Part shown: positions 47,501 through 55,949 of the stretch, piece by piece
How the letters are laid out: the number at the start of each line of letters is the position of its first letter
How positions within the stretch are numbered: the stretch's first letter is position 1
Assembly (NCBI GenBank): GCA_037976565.1
Contig: CP137673.1
Span: 5,344,863 to 5,408,862, forward strand
Length of the DNA: 64,000 bases
DNA from: Mesocentrotus franciscanus
Taxonomy: Eukaryota; Echinodermata; Echinoidea; Camarodonta; Strongylocentrotidae
Direction of reading: 5' to 3'
Translations under genes and position numbers: made by a program
Notes under the pieces: generated by a model
The model's input: only the letters and a program-made list of their open reading frames with translations
The model's database searches: none
What the model was told of the DNA's origin: nothing

Positions 47501-50500
47501 GTGGGCTGCGTGTTTCTATTAGTAATTTCTTATGTCTTTTTTTGTTGTTAAAAATTTGCTATGATCTAGCAACCATATGTTTCGGAGTAAGATGGTGGCA
47601 CAGTTTAAGCAGATCAAAAGGCTTTTTTCACCAGCATTCTAAAGGAAATCATACCCCCATACTGGTTCTGTAAAGTGGCTTTGCCGTGTAGGTGACTGAA
47701 TGTAAGGCCGTCTCCACATTTTAGATTTTTTTCTCTAGTTTTATTTTCGAGTTGTTATACGTAGAAATTCGATTTTCCATCTATTTCAGATATCAACGAA
47801 TGTGCGAGTACCCCGTGTCAAAATGGAGCGACCTGTACAGATGGAATCAACGGCTACAGCTGTGAATGCTCACCAGGTTTCACTGGAGCAGAATGTGCAT
47901 CAAGTAAGAATTTACCTAATTACGAAAATATTGACAAATCCAAGCAGCCAACATTCATTTCAAAATGTTTGTAATAATTTAATAATATAAAGAATATAGT
48001 TGTTCCTTTCATTAATCTTCAGAACAAAGCAACAGTGACTGATACTTTGTTGTTTGTCTTATAGATGTCGATGAGTGTGCTTCAAACCCCTGTCAGAATG
48101 GAGGCATATGTGCAGATGAAATCGACGGATATCAATGTGAATGCCTGCCAGGATATAACGGATCAGACTGTGCTTCAAGTAAGAATTTTCTGAAACTTTT
48201 TAAAAACTGATTGTCCATTAGAGGAGTCAGTACGAGGTTCAATAGGAGTCTATTGTTTGATTATTATCTTCTGTTTTCTAATTTATACATTTATTTTACT
48301 TAAGTTGTTTCAGTTATCATGGATAACGATAAGTTTCATTTTATATCAGAAACATGTCACTTCTGTTTTGGACATGCTCAGACTTCACAACTTAGGTCAT
48401 TATTGCAACCCGTCCTCCTACGGAGGACATACTGTGTATGATCGAATCTCTTTGATTGCAACAGTGGCGCATTGTTTTTGATTTTGTTTAATCGTTATAA
48501 TACTGTGAATTAATTAGTGTCTTTTTGAGCCCCATGCTGTTTTATTTCTTTTCAGATATCAACGAATGCGCCTCTAACCCGTGTGAAAACGGAGCGATGT
48601 GTACAGATGAAATCAATGGATATCGATGTGACTGCCCGGTTGGTTTCACCGGAACGAAATGCGAATCTAGTAAGAAGGCGACTCAAGATTTAAAGTAAAG
48701 TATGAATTTAACTACTGCATGCATGTAGGCCTACATTGAAACCATGGCGTAACTGGCAGATAAACGTAGCCATAAGATCCTTTTTCAAAATCAACTAACA
48801 GATAGAACTATATTCAGGATAAAACTTCGAAATCACGTCCGAGTGCTAATGACATTGGTTGGTTTCAAAGGATCGAATTGCGAATCAAGTAAGATAGTGA
48901 CTCGAGATTACAAGTAAAGTATGAGTTTAACTACTGTATGTATGTAGGCCTAAATTGAAACCAAGGTGTAATTGGCAGATAAACATAGAACATTTTCTAA
49001 ATCAACTAACGGGGATATTCGGGAAACACACTTTTTACCCTAAATGACAACGTCTAACCCGTTGATGCACTGTAGCTCATTTACAAAAAAGGGGGAAGGG
49101 TATTGTTTCACTTCTTTCGAATTCAGGTAACACGATCAAACTATGCAGGTGTTGAATTATTGTGAAAGAGCTGCATGTCTCTAAATGTCAAACATATCAT
49201 TGACATATGTACCTTGTTTCCCTTCGAATTATTCTAGACTTTGGATAAGTAAACAGATTTCATGTTCCTTCTAATGATTAAAACAAATGTGGGTGACAAT
49301 TAGGAGGAACATGTTATCACACATATATATAAATATATTGTACTTGTTGAGTGCGTGAAAAGGTGGGTACCGGTTTTTTAAAATTAATTTTCAGATATAG
49401 ACGAATGTTTACCGAACCCTTGTCAAAATGGAGCAACCTGTGATGATGGGATTGGTGGATTCACCTGCACATGCGCACCAGGTTTTACAGGTGTCTCGTG
49501 TGAAGAAGGTGAAGAATGCTTAATTTTGAAATGAATTCGTTCAATGATGTGGAATGAATTAGAATTTATTATGTTATCGTTATGTACTCAAATGATGTTC
49601 TTGTTATCCGGGTAAACCATTTTCTTCGGAACATTCTAAACTCGTCCAAGGCTTGTTTAACCTTGCAAACATTGGTAAATGGAACATTATATTCTCATAG
49701 AAGATATTATTTGAAGCAGGTAAATTGAAGTCCTAATGAAGAAAGCAAATGAAACTTTTATAACGACCTGTTTTATTTCTCTACCATGAGCTTTACGAAG
49801 AAAGATTTTATATTCACCCCGATGTAGTGTGCATAGTTGAAAATATTTTAAAAATTCATATGAAAATCAAAAATAAAATTTCGGCCTAATACTAAGATAT
49901 TGATAAAGCTGTTGTTTCACGGCTTTTTGCACAGTACGGTGACAAGTATTTTATATCACATTTTAACTGGATTTAAGTCTTTTGAATTCATTTCAGATAT
50001 CAACGAGTGTGAAAGCAACCCGTGTCAAAATAGCGCCACGTGTAACAATGAAGTCAATGGATATACTTGCGATTGCTCTGCAGGTTACACTGGAACACAT
50101 TGTGCATCAGGTGAGGATCGCGTGTGGAGTATCATCATATTGATTATTTAAATGTATTTACCAAGTCCCAAGGATACTTATCAAAACCTCTCACAGATAG
50201 GTACAAAAGATGAATACTCCAATGAAGATCAACGTCACCATTCCCTCTTCTTTTGGATGCAGTTCTGATGCAGCACAGTTGATCGACAGACCGCGTCGAG
50301 AAGGTGACAGCCCACAAAAAGTGGACCTCATTAAAGTCATATGACGGTTCATGAGACAAGACGAAACGTTTTCGGAAGTCCCGCTAGACCGACATCTTGC
50401 TATCTTTCGGCCAATGCCCCCTCCCCCCCCCCAATCAAATGTCAAATATTATGTTTCTTATACACAGGAACAACAAAAATATATAGAAAACCCCGGAGTT

Positions 50501-52868
50501 TTCCCGTGTTGGACTATTTTCTCTTTCTTTACAAAAAATAAAATGTATGAGTTTACAGTTAGATGTCAGGTGTATTCCCTGAACTGTACTCACCTTAAAT
50601 CTAAATGCACTATTATCAAGGTGAAACATTTCCCTTGACAAGAACTCTACGTGTGCGTTGTATATTTCTAGACATCGATGAATGCCTGAGTACTCCATGT
50701 TTATATGACGGTGTATGCACGGACTTGATCAATGGATATCGTTGTGACTGCGCCCTTGGCTATACTGGATCAAATTGTGAAACAGGTGAACCTTTACAAA
50801 GTTGCGTGTTCTTATCATGATAATCATCGTGACCCCTGGAATTATCGTCATCATCATCGTCATCGTCGTCATCATCATCATCATGATCGTTTTCCTACTT
50901 ACTATGATAATGTCCACATCACTATCACTATCATCATCACCACCATTATCCCCCTCCTCCTCTACATCCTCTCCCTCCTCCTCATCCTCCTCGGTCCTCC
51001 TCGCCCTCGTCTTGCTCCTCCTCCTCTTCATCTTCATCATCATCATCTAAAAGTTTGTTTTGATATTTTTATCCCCTTGTTTTCGGCCTTGATATGACGA
51101 TTCCGTGGTGACAATATTTACTGTACTCTTGACCTACTGTATATTTTCTTTTCAAAGAGAACTTTCCGTTTTACAAGTACAAGCTATAATACAAACATTA
51201 CTTTAAACATGTGGTTGCAAATTGTATTGTTCTGTCTAACCCCCTAAATAGTATTACTAATGCATACGCTCCTCCAATACACACTACTATTACCAAATAG
51301 AACAAGTTGAAAGTAAATAAATGATTCCGTGAAATTGATGAATAACGATTTTTTTAAAAAACTTGTTCTGCTTTCCGAGGTATTTCGAAGCAGACTACAA
51401 ATTTTACAACTAAATTCTACTATTCCCATATACTATACATAACCAATCATTTAGTATGAATTTTATGCAACGTGCTGTTCTAAAAACTGTGACCCCCAAT
51501 TTATGAAATATATAAGTTCTTTCCCCCCTTTTTTTTCTTCTAATATTTCACAATATTTGCATTATTTTCTTCATTTCAGATGTGAATGAATGTGAAAGTA
51601 GCCCTTGTCTCAATGGAGGAACCTGCGAGGATGAAGTCAATGGTTATACGTGTAACTGCACTCCGGGATACTTCGGGGAAAACTGTGCTTCGGGTAAGAA
51701 ACGGTTCCCATATATTAAGTTGGTAAATTAATTCATCAGGATTCTTTTGATAACTATATAGGGAAGAGTTCTGTGTCAAAATCATTCACCTGCGTGAAAG
51801 TTCCAGTGTCTATATCCACACACCCTCCTAAGACGTACACTGGCAGACTGAAGTTAGCTTCCAGTTTTCTGATAGCAAAGGTGACCACCGCGTTGGAAAT
51901 GTCATTACATTATGAGTCGTAAACAGGAAGGGGTGTGTTCCATTTCTTATGTTATTTCACGTTGGAAAGTCACCTTTGGTAACCCTTGTCCTAATGAAGG
52001 CTTACGTGAGGATATGTAACTGCTCTTGAGGACTCAACAAAGCTATAAGCAAAATATCGAAATATTTGTTTTATGGCAGCTCAAATCAGTGTCTTTTTTC
52101 ATTCTTTGGATGTCTATCTAGGATGTCTAACTGCTCTTAAGGATTCTAAAATTTGTATGACAGATATGACGCGGCAAAACCGCGGCAGTTTTCTCATGAT
52201 GACGTTAAGTGTAATATGCTTCAACTTTCTGTATCTTATAACACACAGCTCCGTGAATACTCGCAGGACCTTCGTTGCGCGCATTTACCATTCATTTGCA
52301 CGTTTAAAAAAACGCAGCAGTTTTTTGCGGCAGTTTACCGCTTCATAACTGAACGACCCTATATCCTACAACTTCCTTTTTAAATCTGATTATTGTTTCT
52401 TCTCTCTGTAGTTTCTGATGTCTGCAGACCCTGGTCATGTTCTAACGGAGGCACATGTCTGAGCCTAGCTCAGGGTTCTACGGATTACATTTGCGAGTGT
52501 CCTGTTGGATATGCTGGAGATCGATGTGAAATCGGTATGTACATGCATATACACTGTACTTTGTTTTCACTTTCCCCCTTTACACATTTACCGCTACTTG
52601 CGAGGGTTTCAAGATTTTATTTTGTTGTAGTTTAAGGACGATTCTCAGACAACTTTCACATGGACTACCACCGTGGAAATTACTGCTTAGGATGACAATA
52701 CCTAATGACTAGTGGGATGAAAAGGCGATATAATAACATGAAAAGGAAGTTCGTCAGAAAATATAAACCTACCCTCTCGTTGTGTGCAAAGGAGTTACTC
52801 TCAAAATGACTTTTGTGAGGTTGTTCCAACTTGATGATGATGATAGCGATGATGATGATGATGAAAAC

Positions 52869-52899
<31 letters not shown>

Positions 52900-55897
52900 A
52901 CTGTAAATACCGGCCAAGTCCTACAACATACGATGATTACAACGGGAAAAAATGCGATAATTTTTCCCACAAAGATGTAAAATCGTATTATATTTCCATG
53001 CATTTCTCCTCATAAACCTAGGCTTGTTTACGTGTAACTTGTTTCTTGTTTATCAGATATCAACGAATGTAGCAGTCTTCCCTGTCAAAACGGTGGTTCT
53101 TGTGTGCAAGGAGTCGGTGTATACCACTGCGAATGCAGACAAGGGTACTCGGGTATGAATTGTCGAACAGGTACAGATTCTTATCGCATTCAAGATCGGG
53201 ACTTATAACAATATATTACAACATAATCATTACCCACACTAAGCATTTAGAATTTGCTACAGCCGAAGAGACCGACAACCAACGAGACCAAAATTTTATC
53301 GGTTTTGAGTTGCTGTTGGTCTACTGTGATGTCATCCTGGGAATTTTCAGCTACATGGTTGACCAGGTTGGCATATTTAATGTAAAAGACGAGATGATTA
53401 TAATTTTAGGCTATTCAAATTTCACCTTAAAAAATAAACCATTATGCAGTGTGTGTTCATGCTGTTAGCTGTATTTACAGATAGATATGAATTAATTTTA
53501 TAGTGACGTCACATTTACGTAACTATGCTAAACATTGACTCCTTTCTCAGACCATACATTTCACATGATCGCCAGGACTTTCGAAATCACCTTTGAGGCA
53601 ATTTAAGTAACCTTATGCATTTCCTTTATGATTCGATGTTCGGACTATGAAATTTGTCATTTATCTTTACTTGTCTATCGTATTATTCTCACATACTTTC
53701 GGTTGTGTTAGCCCGTTTACATTGTTTGCTTGAGATACTTTCCCTTCTGGGGTGTTTCACAAAGACTAATGTTGACTTTAAGTTGGACTTAATTATGGCA
53801 GGCCATTCTTGCCACTGGTTGCTCTCACCATTGGTCTCTTAATTATGATCTTTAGATGATATTTTTTCCTTCAATAATGAACTATCAAAAAAGGTAAATT
53901 TTGTAGATTTGTGACCACGATTTATACGTCCCTTGAGAAATCAATGCCAGGAATATTTAGAGGAATTAGTGGCATAAACGGCCTACCATAGTTAAGTCCA
54001 ACTTAAAGTCGATCTTTCATAACTGCGATTAATTGTTACCAGCCCCTCACTTTGATCTTGTTCGATTTTTAGTTGAGTTCTGTGACATCTCGGGTGACTG
54101 GTACAATGGCTGTAACGATCGTATAAGTATTACCTATACTTCAACTGGATTGATCCTTGGTGATTACCTGACCGATCTCGCCAACTCTACTGATCAATCG
54201 TGTGAGTATTTTCTCTTTTTGTTTACATTTAAAAATGTTAGTTGGTCAGAGACATATCACAGAGTTCTGCCAATAGGCCTAACCTTGTTTTGTATTTGTT
54301 ACCCAATTATTGATGGGCCTCACATTAATAAGGGTTTAAGAATGGTGGTTGCCTATAGAAGTGCCTGGATTTTAATTGACATTGTGGCCATCTCATAAAC
54401 ACTAAATGATTATAATAAAAAGATAAACCCTCAACGCAGGCAACGGTAATATTTTTTGGACACAAATCTTACTACGGTAAATAGGTTTAATCGATAAATG
54501 TGTTTCAGCTGTATATTTATTTTATTTTATATATTTTTTAATAGAGATATAAATCAATATAGTAATAGAAATTCAAACAAACTTTATGTTCCTTCATTTC
54601 GCTATAATTTGTCAAGAACAGTTATTAAATATAAAGGATCCGTTATTTGAAACAACTTACCAGATTCTCTCAAAGGATGTCCAACATTATCTAGTTTTAA
54701 GCATAAATCTAAACACAAACAAATAGCAAGTTACAATATATTTATTTAGCTTTATTTAATTCTGCCTGTCCTATGTATGTGTGTATGTATGTCTCAGTTA
54801 ATATAATGTCTATATTGTCAATATTTGCTTTACTGAAGATTTTACTTATGGGTTGGTAGAAAAAGGGGACCAGCCTAGATAGGTCAATGGCCCTTTCTGG
54901 TCCCTAACATCCCTACTCTATCCATTAATTATTTTTAGTGTTACTGTTGTTGTTGTTGTATTGTTCTTATCGCATTACATATTATATATATATATTGCAT
55001 TTTATATTATTGTATTTGAATGTTATATTGTTGTAAATTTTTTTATTGGATGTGAAATAAACTGAACTTTATAACTGAACTTGATATTTTCCCCACACGA
55101 GATGAGCTTCTAAGCTGAAAAGGGAGAGTTTGGAGACTTTGTGTAAAGGAACATGGTGGTGGTTACCTTGTGTTTAAGTAGATCATTGGATATTGCTTTC
55201 ATGTTTCAAATACAACTTGGAGTTCATGAGACGTGGATTTGGGCCAATCGTTTCTATATTTGTGTGAAGCCTATGGTATTCAAAATATCAAGCATAGTAT
55301 TTTCCCACAATTTTAATGGCCTTTAAGATATATTTGCATATTTCCAGCTTTTACAACATAGCTGAGCGTTAGATATACGGTCTTGGCAGTTTTTTCTAAA
55401 TAATTCCTCCACTGGCATATTTTTGTCATGTTGTTTGTAATACGACCACAACGGCATTAAAAAAAACGCAATGGCACATTTAATGCCCTGGCGTGTATCA
55501 CTTGAAAATCATATTCAGATTACGTAATAATATGTGATTGTAATGTTCACGCGTTTCAATAATTAATGAACAATGTCAGTTCCCTTTGCCTTTCGTTGAT
55601 TTCTGGAAAGCCTTTGCGATCATATTTTGTTCTATTATCCAGCTCTAGGACACCTCGTGGGCTACGCATCACGTCGATATTATTTTCCTACCTTCGGTTT
55701 TACGCTCTCCCAAGATGGTGGTAAGAAGACGACCACATGGACTGGGCAGTGTGCGCTGTGCGGGGGTCAAGAAATCCTTTTTACGATGTGGACTTCGAGT
55801 AAGACAACGAATATCTGTGAAGACGCGAAGAAATCATTCGGGTAATTATCGCTTTTGTAGAAGTATTGTAGTACAACTAGAAGGAGCAGACAGATTA

Positions 55898-55949
<52 letters not shown>

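Noticed and set aside
50729..51097. His/Pro and Asp/Glu-rich frames near exon 22
   Set aside because: Triplet microsatellite in the intron.
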